Both the position numbers and the translations under genes were made by a program. A stretch of 64,000 bases of DNA from Kitasatospora cinereorecta (lineage in GTDB: Bacteria > Actinomycetota > Actinomycetes > Streptomycetales > Streptomycetaceae). The stretch is from positions 1,240,001-1,304,000 of the forward strand of contig NZ_JAMZDX010000002.1 in the NCBI RefSeq assembly GCF_024172095.1, in the 5' to 3' direction. This document shows positions 1 to 8,494 of this stretch, in pieces; within the stretch, counting starts at the first letter, position 1, and each line of letters begins with the position of its first letter. The notes beneath the pieces are model-generated. The model was given only the letters and a program-made list of their open reading frames with translations. It ran no database searches and was not told the DNA's origin.

Positions 1-942
1 GTCGGTGACGGTGACGGAGATGTCGCTGGTCCAGGTGGCGCCGCTCGGCAGCAGCGGAGTCTCGCCACGTTCCGGGCAGGTGGGGGAGGGATCACCGGGC
101 AGGACGTTGGCGGGTTCGACGGCGACGACGTAGGCGCGGCGGTGCCAGGGGAACCCGCTGCTCGCGTGGCACTCCTGCCACAGCCAGGCGTGGGGCAGCA
201 CGGTCGGGTCCCACTCGACCCGGATGCCGAAGCCGACGCTGGGGCTGTCGATGGTGTACCAGCCGCTGTCGAAGTCGGTGAGGCAGGCGAAGACCGAGCG
301 TCCGCTGTCCGGTCCGGGGCAGGGGCCCAGGTCGAGGGTGTCGCCGTGGACGGTGGGGGCGAGCGGGAACGGTGCGCGGGTGTCCGGGGCGAGGATGTTG
401 CCGGGCTGTTCGGCATCGGTGAGGACGGTGCGGGCGGCGGTGGTGAGTGTGGCGTGCTCGTCGATGAACGGGTGGCCGAAGCCGGGATGTTGAACCCACA
501 TGACGGGGACGGGTTCGTCGCCGGTGTTGTGGATCGTGTCCCGGACGTGCAGGGTCGGGCCGTCCAGACGAAGGGTGCGGGTCAGGCGGAGCGGGGCGGT
601 GATCAGGTCGGTGGTCAGGACGGTCAGGGTCTGGTCGGCGACGGCCGGCGTCCAGGCGACGACGGCGGCTTCCCCGTGGTAGCCGCGCCGCACACCGTCG
701 ACGGTCCGTTCGGCGCCGGCGTTGGGGACGAGTTGCTGCCAGCCGCCCCCGTACCGGGCGAGCCAGTCCGTCCGGCTGTCACCGGTCACCGGGGCGCCGG
801 CCAGGTCTCGGCGCCCCCAGGGGGTGCGCCACAGGATGTCGACGACGGTGCGCCGCTCGACGATCGACGTGATGTCGGCGCCCTTGTCTGGGCGGATCTC
901 GACCGAGAGCCGGTCGTTGTGCAGCCACAGGGACGAGGTCAT
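1..942 (-). CDS. Aldose 1-epimerase-like / galactose mutarotase-fold protein (3' end beyond window)
   Basis: An open frame of 314 codons starts at ATG 942 and is still open at base 1, so the C-terminus lies outside the window. The translation (start MTSSLWLHNDRL; later GGWQQLVPNAG, VMWVQHPGFGHPF and a tryptophan-rich WLWQECHASSGFPWHR segment) looks like the beta-sandwich of the galactose mutarotase superfamily, DUF4432/aldose 1-epimerase type. Such proteins interconvert sugar anomers or bind sugars in the cytoplasm. A GGAGG about 11 nt upstream supports the start. It lies 7 bp downstream of the SMP-30 lactonase gene in the same operon, which fits a role in sugar oxidation. The substrate cannot be read from sequence. 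Confidence 0.75.
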   Translation of the reverse strand, partial: MTSSLWLHNDRLSVEIRPDKGADITSIVERRTVVDILWRTPWGRRDLAGAPVTGDSRTDWLARYGGGWQQLVPNAGAERTVDGVRRGYHGEAAVVAWTPAVADQTLTVLTTDLITAPLRLTRTLRLDGPTLHVRDTIHNTGDEPVPVMWVQHPGFGHPFIDEHATLTTAARTVLTDAEQPGNILAPDTRAPFPLAPTVHGDTLDLGPCPGPDSGRSVFACLTDFDSGWYTIDSPSVGFGIRVEWDPTVLPHAWLWQECHASSGFPWHRRAYVVAVEPANVLPGDPSPTCPERGETPLLPSGATWTSDISVTVTD

Positions 943-949
943 GGGCGGG

Positions 950-1813
950 TCAGCCTCCGAATCGGTGGGCGGGCAGGCCGCGGACGCCGAGGCCCCGTAC
1001 GGCCAGGACCGATCCGTCGACGGAATCGGGCCGGAGAGCCAGCCCTTCGCGGGCCGTGGTGACGTAGAGGACGTCGCGGTCCGGGCCGCCGAACGCGCAG
1101 GAGGCGGGCTGGGCCACCGGAACGGCGATCTCGGTGAGGACCCGGCCCTCCGGGGAGACGCGGACGATCCGGCCGCCGCCCCACAGGGCGATCCACAGGC
1201 AGCCGTCGGCATCCACGGTCAGCCCGTCCGGCTCGCCGCCCCGGTCGGGGAACCGGGCGAGCGTGCGCCGGTTGGCGGGGGCGAGCCGATCGGGCAGCAC
1301 GTCGAAGGCGTTGACCTCGCGGGCGACGGTGTCGACCAGGTAGAAGGTGCGCCCGTCGGGGCTCCAGCCGAGGCCGTTGGGCTGGGTCAGCTCGCCGTCG
1401 AGGAAGCGCTCGGTCTGCCAGCCCGGTGACAGGACGTGGAGAGCGCCGCCGGACGGCGCGAAGTCCATTGCGCAACTGCCCGCCCACAGCCGGCCCGCAG
1501 CATCGCACTTCGCGTCGTTCATCCGCTGGCCCGGCGGGAGGACGGCCCGGCGGGTCGTCCAGGTTCCGTCCGGCGCGAGGTCGGTGAACCCCTCGGTCGT
1601 GGCGGCGACGAAGCCGCCGGACGTCTTCGGGACGGCCGCGCCGACCAGCGTCGGCAGGGTGAACGTGCGCACGTGGCGGGTGGCCGGGTCGGCGGTGTGG
1701 ACGGTGCCGCCGAGGATGTCCACCCAGCTGAGCCGTCCGCTGTCGCCGTCCCAGAACGGCCCTTCCCCGACCCGGGCCTCGCTGGGGACGGCGACGGTGA
1801 TCTCGATGGCCAA
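950..1813 (-). CDS. SMP-30/gluconolactonase/LRE family sugar lactonase
   Basis: This 287-residue protein has the six-bladed beta-propeller pattern of SMP-30 lactonases: the early glutamate motif VGEGPFWD (metal ligand Glu), the middle motif QRMNDAKCDAAGRLW (Asn ligand) and WSPDGRTFYLVDT (Asp). These enzymes open aldonolactones to aldonic acids with a divalent metal. I chose TTG 1813 because an AGGAGAGG box sits just upstream and the frame before it is not protein-like. It is downstream of an SDR gene, as expected if the SDR oxidises a sugar to the lactone and this enzyme hydrolyses it. The exact sugar is unknown. Confidence 0.85.
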   Translation of the reverse strand: MAIEITVAVPSEARVGEGPFWDGDSGRLSWVDILGGTVHTADPATRHVRTFTLPTLVGAAVPKTSGGFVAATTEGFTDLAPDGTWTTRRAVLPPGQRMNDAKCDAAGRLWAGSCAMDFAPSGGALHVLSPGWQTERFLDGELTQPNGLGWSPDGRTFYLVDTVAREVNAFDVLPDRLAPANRRTLARFPDRGGEPDGLTVDADGCLWIALWGGGRIVRVSPEGRVLTEIAVPVAQPASCAFGGPDRDVLYVTTAREGLALRPDSVDGSVLAVRGLGVRGLPAHRFGG

Positions 1814-1847
1814 CTTCCCTCTCCTGGTGGTGCGCGATACCGGGGGG

Positions 1848-2618
<771 letters not shown>

Positions 2619-2700
2619 GGGTCTCGCGTCCTTGCTGGATTGGGGGTGGTGCCCCGGGGCCGCGGGCAGTCGGCCCCGGAACGCTGCGTCAACGCGGATA

Positions 2701-2728
2701 CTTGCATACAAGAGCGCCAGTGTGCAAG
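2701..2728. promoter_or_regulatory. Candidate operator in the divergent SDR/gntR promoter
   Basis: CTTGCATAC (2701-2709) and GTGTGCAAG (2720-2728) form an inverted repeat with 8 of 9 pairs matched and 10 nt between arms. Nested in it is the shorter dyad CTTGCATACAAG. The site ends 10 nt before the GTG start of the GntR/FCD regulator and lies between two divergent operons. TTGTATACAA-like dyads are common for this family, so autorepression and control of both operons is a reasonable inference. Confidence 0.5.
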
Positions 2729-2738
2729 GATTCGAGCC

Positions 2739-3458
2739 GTGAAGCCAGACCGACACCTTCCGAACGGAACGCGGGCCCTCGCCTCCGTCGGGCGGGTCCG
2801 CGTCCGCGAGCGCACATCCGATCGGGTCTACGCCGAGCTCGCCTCGGCCATTCGCGACCTTCGGCTGCCCCCGGGCGCGTCCCTGTCCGAGACGGACCTG
2901 GCCGAACAGTTGCACGTCAGCCGCACGCCACTGCGCGAGGCCATCGCGCGGCTGGTCGAGGGCGGCCTGGTGTCCGTCGTTCCCCAGGTGGGCACCCGGG
3001 TGGAGCTCATCCGGCTCAGCGACGTCGAGCAGGCGCGTTTCGTCCGGGAGAGTTTCGAGTCCGCCGCGTTCGAGGTGGCCTGCGAGAACCCCGTCCGCGA
3101 CGTCACGGTGCTGCGGACGCTGCTCGCGGAGCAGGAGCGCTGCTGGGGCATCCACGATCCGGACGGGTTCTTCGCTGCGGACGAGGCGCTGCACGAGCAG
3201 ATCTTCACCATGAGCGGCTATCGGGGCGCGTGGCAGGTGATGCAGCCGATGAAGATGCATCTCGACCGCATCCGGCGGCTCAGCCTGCCCGAGCCGGAGA
3301 CGTTGCGGCTCCTCATCGACGAGCACACGGCCATCGTGGACGCGCTGCAGGCGGGGAACGTCACCGCCGGCCGCGCACATATCAGTCGCCATGCCCGACG
3401 AGTGCTGCAGACCGCTCCCGCGCTACGGGCCCAGCATCCCGGCTTCTTCGCCGATTGA
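2739..3458 (+). CDS. GntR/FCD-family transcriptional regulator
   Basis: This is a 239-residue regulator. Residues about 25-90 form the GntR winged helix (SDRVYAELASAIRDLRLPPG, then LSETDLAEQLHVSRTPLREA and the wing VVPQVGTRVELI). Residues about 100-225 form the helical FCD ligand-binding domain, with the His/Asp metal-site segments AADEALHEQIF and DEHTAIVDAL. GTG 2739 is chosen for the AAGGA eight bases upstream. FCD regulators of this class usually sense sugar acids. It leads an operon with a divergent SDR and uxuA, so hexuronate or aldonate intermediates are likely ligands. Confidence 0.88.
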   Translation: MKPDRHLPNGTRALASVGRVRVRERTSDRVYAELASAIRDLRLPPGASLSETDLAEQLHVSRTPLREAIARLVEGGLVSVVPQVGTRVELIRLSDVEQARFVRESFESAAFEVACENPVRDVTVLRTLLAEQERCWGIHDPDGFFAADEALHEQIFTMSGYRGAWQVMQPMKMHLDRIRRLSLPEPETLRLLIDEHTAIVDALQAGNVTAGRAHISRHARRVLQTAPALRAQHPGFFAD

Positions 3459-3495
3459 CGACACACCAGGCCGGAAGGCCGGAAAGGCGGGCATC

Positions 3496-4146
3496 GTGAA
3501 CGCCGCCCTCAGCGGCAGGAGCGTCGTCGTGACCGGCGCTTCGTCGGGCATCGGGTTCGAGATCGCGAGGCGCATCCGCGACGAGGGTGCCCGCGTCTAC
3601 GCCGCGGACTTCTGTCCCGCCGCTGTTCCCGAGGGAACGTCACCACTGCACATGGACACCTCGATTCCCGGCTCGGTCTTCGGAGCCCTGGCCCGCGTGG
3701 TCCGTGAGACCGGCCGACTCGACGTGCTGTGCAACACCGTCGAGACGCCACCCATCGCTGATCCGCTGCGCCGGTCGTTCGAGGACTGGGAGCGGAGCCT
3801 GGCCGACACCGTCAACAGTGTCTTCCTCGGCACCCGCTTCGCCATTCCGACGATGCTCGCCCAGCAGTCCGGCGTGATCGTCAACGTGGTCTGCGGAGAC
3901 CCGGACGCGGGTCACCTGGAGCGCGGGGCCTACTACGCCGGAATGGCCGAAGTCGTCGAGTTCACCCGCACGGTGGGCGCCCGGTTCGCCGGTGCCGGGA
4001 TCAGCTCCCACGCGATCCGGCCGGGCACGCTCGGCTCACCCGGCACCTCCGCGATCGCGACGGCCGCGGTCTGCCTCGCCTCGGGCGTCCAGGACCCGGC
4101 CGTCATGGCCGAACTGGTCGTCGACGGTGCATTCCTGGCCGCCTGA
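3496..4146 (+). CDS. SDR-fold protein lacking catalytic residues
   Basis: The 216-residue protein keeps the SDR cofactor loop VVTGASSGIG (about residues 11-20) but is degenerate elsewhere. The usual NNAG is CNTV. The catalytic Ser position reads VNVVCGDP (Cys about 133). After the tyrosines at 146-147 there is no lysine four residues on (YYAGMAE). The C-terminus LVVDGAFLAA still resembles the SDR end. GTG 3496 has AAGG upstream. It lies 37 bp after the regulator gene and before uxuA. A conventional dehydrogenase role, for example with fructuronate or mannonate, is doubtful with these residues; a binding or regulatory role, or an unusual mechanism, is possible. Confidence 0.75.
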   Translation: MNAALSGRSVVVTGASSGIGFEIARRIRDEGARVYAADFCPAAVPEGTSPLHMDTSIPGSVFGALARVVRETGRLDVLCNTVETPPIADPLRRSFEDWERSLADTVNSVFLGTRFAIPTMLAQQSGVIVNVVCGDPDAGHLERGAYYAGMAEVVEFTRTVGARFAGAGISSHAIRPGTLGSPGTSAIATAAVCLASGVQDPAVMAELVVDGAFLAA

Positions 4147-4208
4147 CCCCTCCCGGATCGACCTCGGATCGACGGCTTCGGCCGACCCAAGCAGAAGGCG
4201 ATACACGC

Positions 4209-5243
4209 ATGCCCATCCGGCTCTCCCTCGGCCACATCGACGTCTACGACGACCGAACCGCCACCTTCGCCCACCAACTCGGCCTCACTGGAGTCCAGTT
4301 CCACACCCCGAACCTGTTGCCCGGCGAGAACGGCCACTGGAGCCTGGAGGAACTGCGCGCCCTGCGTGAGCGCTGCGACCGGGACGGCCTGCGGATCGAC
4401 GGCCTGGAGAACGTCCCCCTCGCGCACTTCTGGAAGGTCCAGCGCGGCCTGCCCGGGCGCGACGAGCAGATCGAGAACTACTTCAGGACCATCAGGAACA
4501 TGGCGGCGGTCGGCATCGACATGCTCGGCTACAACTGGCTGCCGACCTTCGTCTGGCGCACCGACATGGACGTGGCCGGCCGCGGCGGAGCCAAGGTCAC
4601 CGCCTTCGACCTCGCCGAGATCGGCGCCGGCAACGCGCTCGCCTCCTATCGGCTCTCACCCACCGAGCCGCTGGCCGAGCCGATCTCCGTCGACCGGATG
4701 TGGGCCAACCACCAGTACTTCCTCGATGCCGTCCTCCCGGTCGCCGAGGAGGCCGGGGTACGGCTGGCGCTGCACCCCGACGACCCGCCGGTGGACGAGC
4801 CCCTCGGCGGCGCGGCCCGCATCTTCAACACCCCCGCCGCCCTCGCCGCCGCCCACAAGCAGGCGAAGGCCAGCCCGGCCTGGGGGCTGGACTTCTGCCT
4901 CGGCTCGGTCTCCGAGATGGGCGGTGAGGACGCGGTCAATGAGGTCATCGACACCCTCGGCCCGGTCGGCGCGATCGCCTACGTCCATTTCCGCGACGTC
5001 CAGGGCACTGTTCCGTCCTTCCGTGAGTGCTTCCTCGGCGAGGGCAATTACAACCCCGCCCGGGTGATCCGGCGTCTGCACGAGGTGGGATTCGACGGCT
5101 TCATGATCGACGACCACGTTCCGGCCGTGATCGGTGACCCCGACACCTGGATGGACATCTCCTCCGATGCCTACTGCAGCCGCGGCCGCGCGCACGCCCT
5201 CGGCTACCTCCAGGGCGTCCTCAACGGACTCGGCCTGGACTGA
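4209..5243 (+). CDS. uxuA: Mannonate dehydratase
   Basis: This 344-residue protein is a UxuA-type TIM barrel that dehydrates D-mannonate to 2-keto-3-deoxy-D-gluconate. Visible family features are the N-terminal VQFHTPNLLPGE, LRIDGLENVPLAHFWK, the metal-site segments ALHPDDPP and LDFCLGSVSEMGG, YVHFRDVQG, and the C-terminal DGFMIDDHVPAV with a His ligand. Length is normal to slightly short for the family. AGAAGG precedes ATG 4209. It is the last gene of the GntR-led operon. With the SDR and SMP-30 genes opposite, it indicates use of a hexuronic or aldonic acid through KDG. No KDG kinase is present in the window. Confidence 0.9.
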   Translation: MPIRLSLGHIDVYDDRTATFAHQLGLTGVQFHTPNLLPGENGHWSLEELRALRERCDRDGLRIDGLENVPLAHFWKVQRGLPGRDEQIENYFRTIRNMAAVGIDMLGYNWLPTFVWRTDMDVAGRGGAKVTAFDLAEIGAGNALASYRLSPTEPLAEPISVDRMWANHQYFLDAVLPVAEEAGVRLALHPDDPPVDEPLGGAARIFNTPAALAAAHKQAKASPAWGLDFCLGSVSEMGGEDAVNEVIDTLGPVGAIAYVHFRDVQGTVPSFRECFLGEGNYNPARVIRRLHEVGFDGFMIDDHVPAVIGDPDTWMDISSDAYCSRGRAHALGYLQGVLNGLGLD

Positions 5244-5304
5244 CGGCACTGCCGTGGACGGGCGCTGCCGGTAGCGGATCCGGGTCGGCGGGCTCGTCGG
5301 CGGA

Positions 5305-6606
5305 TCAGAGTTCGACGACGGTGCCGGTCCGGCGGGCCCGTTCGGCGGCGAAGACCACCCGGTGGCTGGCCAGGGTGGCATCGAGGCCGGTGGTGATCCG
5401 CTCGGTCTCGCCGCTGCGCAGTGCGTCGACGAAGTCGTCGAACAGGCCGGTGTCGCCGCCGGCGTGGTCGTCGGCCACGGAGCCCGCGGCAGCGGTGTCG
5501 ATGCGGACGGTCCGCTCGCTGCGGAAGTCGTACACCTCAATGTGGCGTCCGTCGCCGGTGAGTTGGCCGCGGGTGCCGAAGACCTTGGTGCGCCGGTCCT
5601 CCATCGGGGTGAACGCGGTGAGGGTGAAGGAGGCGGTCACGCCGCCCTCGTACTCCAGGTTGACGACCTGGTGGTCCACCACGTCGTTGTCCGCGTGGTA
5701 GACGCACCGCCCGTACGGCCCCTCGGTCAACGCCTGGGCCACGGCGTCCTCGGTGAGTTCGCCGCCGGTGACCACCCGGGTGAAGTACTCCTTGGGGCCG
5801 CCGACCCGCAGGCCCTCGCGGTAGAGGCGCACCGCCGAGTAGGCGCAGTCGGGCTCCAGCGGGCAGTCCACGCAGCGGTCCGCGGCCCGCGGCGGTGCCT
5901 GGTCGGGGCGGAAGTGGGTGAGGCTCCCGAACGAGGACACCCGGGTGACGGAGCGGCCCACCACATGGCCGAGCCAGTCGATGTCGTGGCACGACTTGGT
6001 CATCAGCAGGAAGCTGGACTCGCTCTCCCGGCGCCAGTACCCGCGGACGAAGGAGTGCGCGAAGTGGTAGTGGCCGACCGGTTCCAGGTGCTGGACGGAG
6101 ACGATGTCGCCCACCGCGCCGTCGGTGATCAGCTTCTTCAGCGCGATCGTGTAGGGGGTGTGGCGCAGCACGAAGGCGACCGCCAGGGCGGTGCCGCTCC
6201 GCCGGGCCGCGTCGGCGACCTGTTCGCATCCCGCCTCGGTGGTGGCCATCGGCTTCTCCAGCAGCAGTTGGTAACCGAGGTCGGCCAGGGCGGTGGCGGC
6301 GGGGAGGTGGTCGGCGTCGGGCAGGCAGACCACCGCGACGTCGGCCAGTCGCGGCCGGGCGGCCAACTCCCGCCAGGTCGCGTACCGGGACTCGGGGGCG
6401 ACGTGGTGCCGATCGGCGAAGGCGGTCCGGACCCGCTCGCGGGGTTCGGCGACGGCGACGACCCGGGCGCGGTCCGGGTGGGCGGCGGCGAGGTGGGCGT
6501 ACGCCTCGCCGCGCGCGCCGGCGCCGAGCACGGCGAGGGTGAGCGGGCGGTCCAGTGGTGCACCGCTGCGGCCGGTGACGAATCCCTGGGCGTCGGTACG
6601 TGGCAT
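5305..6606 (-). CDS. Gfo/Idh/MocA-family oxidoreductase with a four-cysteine motif
   Basis: The 433-residue protein has an N-terminal Rossmann domain (LTLAVLGAGARGEAYAHLA), the family LEKPMATT motif (catalytic-site Lys) and a C-terminal beta-sheet substrate domain (LMTKSCHDIDWLGHVVG with the His/Asp pair). It also carries a cysteine cluster, RCVDCPLEPDCAYSA, that could bind a metal; the second family member at 15691 lacks it. ATG 6606 is preferred because GGAGG lies seven bases upstream. An in-frame ATG at 6645 overlaps the permease stop (ATGA) and would add 13 residues. It is the last gene of an ABC transporter operon and probably acts on the imported sugar. Confidence 0.88.
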   Translation of the reverse strand: MPRTDAQGFVTGRSGAPLDRPLTLAVLGAGARGEAYAHLAAAHPDRARVVAVAEPRERVRTAFADRHHVAPESRYATWRELAARPRLADVAVVCLPDADHLPAATALADLGYQLLLEKPMATTEAGCEQVADAARRSGTALAVAFVLRHTPYTIALKKLITDGAVGDIVSVQHLEPVGHYHFAHSFVRGYWRRESESSFLLMTKSCHDIDWLGHVVGRSVTRVSSFGSLTHFRPDQAPPRAADRCVDCPLEPDCAYSAVRLYREGLRVGGPKEYFTRVVTGGELTEDAVAQALTEGPYGRCVYHADNDVVDHQVVNLEYEGGVTASFTLTAFTPMEDRRTKVFGTRGQLTGDGRHIEVYDFRSERTVRIDTAAAGSVADDHAGGDTGLFDDFVDALRSGETERITTGLDATLASHRVVFAAERARRTGTVVEL

Positions 6607-6641
6607 CGGGGTGCCTCCGGAGGCTGGGGCGAGGTGGCGGT

Positions 6642-7496
6642 TCATCGGCCGGCTCCGCCGGTGAGGCCCTTGACGAACTGCCGTTGGAAGGCGAGGTAGA
6701 GGATCAGCACCGGCAGCACCGCCAGGAACATGAAGGCGAACACCGCCCCGAAGTCCGACTGGTGCTCGCCGATGGACCGGTAGACGCCGACGGTGACCGT
6801 GGTGCCGGTACCCGGGCCGAGGATGATCAGCGGGTTGAGGAAGTCGTTCCAGATCCACACGCCGAGGAAGACCACCACGCTCGCGGTCGCCGGGCGCAGC
6901 AGCGGGAAGACCACCTGCCAGAAGGTGCGCAGCAGGCCGGCGCCGTCGAGTCGGGCCGCCTCCTCCAGCTCCACCGGGACGGTGCGGACGAAGCCCATGA
7001 AGACCAGGACGCCGAACGGCACGTAGTAGCCGATGTCGACCAGGACCAGGCCGGGGACGGTGGTCATCAGCCCGACGGCGTTCAGCACCTTGGTGATGGG
7101 GGTGAGGATCACCGCGGGCGGGACCATCAGGCCGCACAGCAGCAGGACCAGGAGCGGCGTGGCCCAGCGGCCGGCGCAGCGCGCGAGGTAGTAGCCGAGC
7201 ATGGCCGACAGCACGGTGGCCGCGGTGGTGGCCAGGGCCGTGACCTCGATGCTGTTGATCAGGCCGTACCAGAAGAGCCGGTCCGGGCGGGAGGTGACGG
7301 CGGTGATGTTGGCCAGCGTGGGCGGCAGCGGCAGTGCGGCCGGGTGCGGCACGATCTCGTCACCGGGCTTGAAGACGTTGACGAGCAGCAGGTAGAGCGG
7401 GAGGAAGAACACCGCGCTGACGAAGACCGCGACGAGCGGCCGCAGCCAGGTAGCTGTGAGCGCGGGGCCGAGGCGGCGGAGCGCCGGATGGTTCAC
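6642..7496 (-). CDS. Carbohydrate ABC transporter permease, MalG type
   Basis: This 284-residue inner-membrane permease has about six hydrophobic segments. The EAA loop for contact with the ATPase reads VELEEAARLDGAGLLRTFWQ (about residues 185-205) and is followed by VVFPLLRPA. The C-terminal end AFQRQFVKGLTGGAGR is typical of MalG-like CUT1 permeases. GTG 7496 overlaps the stop of the preceding MalF-type gene by four bases (GTGA), with GAGGTG upstream, so translation is probably coupled. The operon lacks an ATPase gene, as is usual in actinomycetes where one MsiK-like ATPase serves many importers. Confidence 0.92.
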   Translation of the reverse strand: MNHPALRRLGPALTATWLRPLVAVFVSAVFFLPLYLLLVNVFKPGDEIVPHPAALPLPPTLANITAVTSRPDRLFWYGLINSIEVTALATTAATVLSAMLGYYLARCAGRWATPLLVLLLCGLMVPPAVILTPITKVLNAVGLMTTVPGLVLVDIGYYVPFGVLVFMGFVRTVPVELEEAARLDGAGLLRTFWQVVFPLLRPATASVVVFLGVWIWNDFLNPLIILGPGTGTTVTVGVYRSIGEHQSDFGAVFAFMFLAVLPVLILYLAFQRQFVKGLTGGAGR

Positions 7497-8413
7497 AGGG
7501 TCACCTCGCGCCGCTGGAGCAGCCGCAGCGCGGCGACGGAGGCGAGCGCCACCAGGACCAGCATCACGGTGGCCATTGCCGAGGCGTAGCCGATGTGGTC
7601 GTCGGTGAACGCGGTGTGCACGATGTCGAAGGAGACCGTGCTGGTGGTGCCTTCGCCCGGCCCGCCGTTGGTGATGACCTGCACCTGGTCGTAGACCTTG
7701 AACCCGGTGATCAGCAGCATCACGGTGTTGATGGTCAGGGCCGGGGCGATCATCGGCCAGGTGACGTGGCGGAAGCGCTGGAGGGCGTCGGCCCCGTCGA
7801 GCGCCGCCGCTTCGTGCAGTTCCTGCGGCACGCCCTGGAGGGCGGCGAGGTAGACGACCACGCAGAAGCCCAGCACCTGCCAGGTGATGATCCAGGCGAG
7901 GCTCCAGAGCGCGAGGTCGGGGTCGGAGAGCCACCCCGGCGGGTGGTCGACGCCCAGCGTGCGCAGCATCGAGTTGATCAGACCGTCGTCGGTGAGCAGC
8001 GCCTGCCAGATCACGCTGACCACGACCGCGCTGAGGATCACCGGTACGAAGAACACGCCGCGCAGCGCCCGGTAGAGCCGGCCGGCCCGGTCCAGCAGCA
8101 GTGCGACGAGCAGGCCGCCGAGGTTGGCCGCGACGGTGACGACGGCCGTGATGACGGCGGTGTTGCGCAGGGAGTGCAGGAAATCCGGATCGTGGGCCAG
8201 CCGGGTGTAGTTCGCGGTACCGACGTACCGGGTGGGCGGATTGAACGGGTTCTGGTTGGTCAGGCTCAGGTAGCACGTCATGGAGACCGGGACGAGGACG
8301 AACAGGACGTACAGCGTGAGTCCGGGCGCCGCGAGGGCTCCGAAGTGGCCGAGGCCCCGGACCGCGCGGCCCCGTCCGGGGTGGGGGCCGGGGCTTTTCG
8401 GGGCCGATCGCAT
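7493..8413 (-). CDS. Carbohydrate ABC transporter permease, MalF type
   Basis: This 306-residue membrane protein starts with a basic cytoplasmic tail and has six predicted transmembrane stretches (for example LTLYVLFVLVPVSMTCYLSL and VLGFCVVVYLAALQGV). Its EAA loop is PQELHEAAALDGADALQRFR, followed by TWPMIAPAL, as in CUT1 MalF/UgpA permeases. The start ATG 8413 has GGGAG close upstream. It lies between the binding protein gene and the MalG-type gene and forms the translocation pore with the latter. Confidence 0.92.
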   Translation of the reverse strand: MRSAPKSPGPHPGRGRAVRGLGHFGALAAPGLTLYVLFVLVPVSMTCYLSLTNQNPFNPPTRYVGTANYTRLAHDPDFLHSLRNTAVITAVVTVAANLGGLLVALLLDRAGRLYRALRGVFFVPVILSAVVVSVIWQALLTDDGLINSMLRTLGVDHPPGWLSDPDLALWSLAWIITWQVLGFCVVVYLAALQGVPQELHEAAALDGADALQRFRHVTWPMIAPALTINTVMLLITGFKVYDQVQVITNGGPGEGTTSTVSFDIVHTAFTDDHIGYASAMATVMLVLVALASVAALRLLQRREVTL

Positions 8414-8494
8414 GCGTGTCTCCCGTGGTGGGGTGGGAACCGCGTCCGCGCCGAGCGGCGGGGGAGGAGCGCGGACGCGGCGTCGCGGTGGGAG

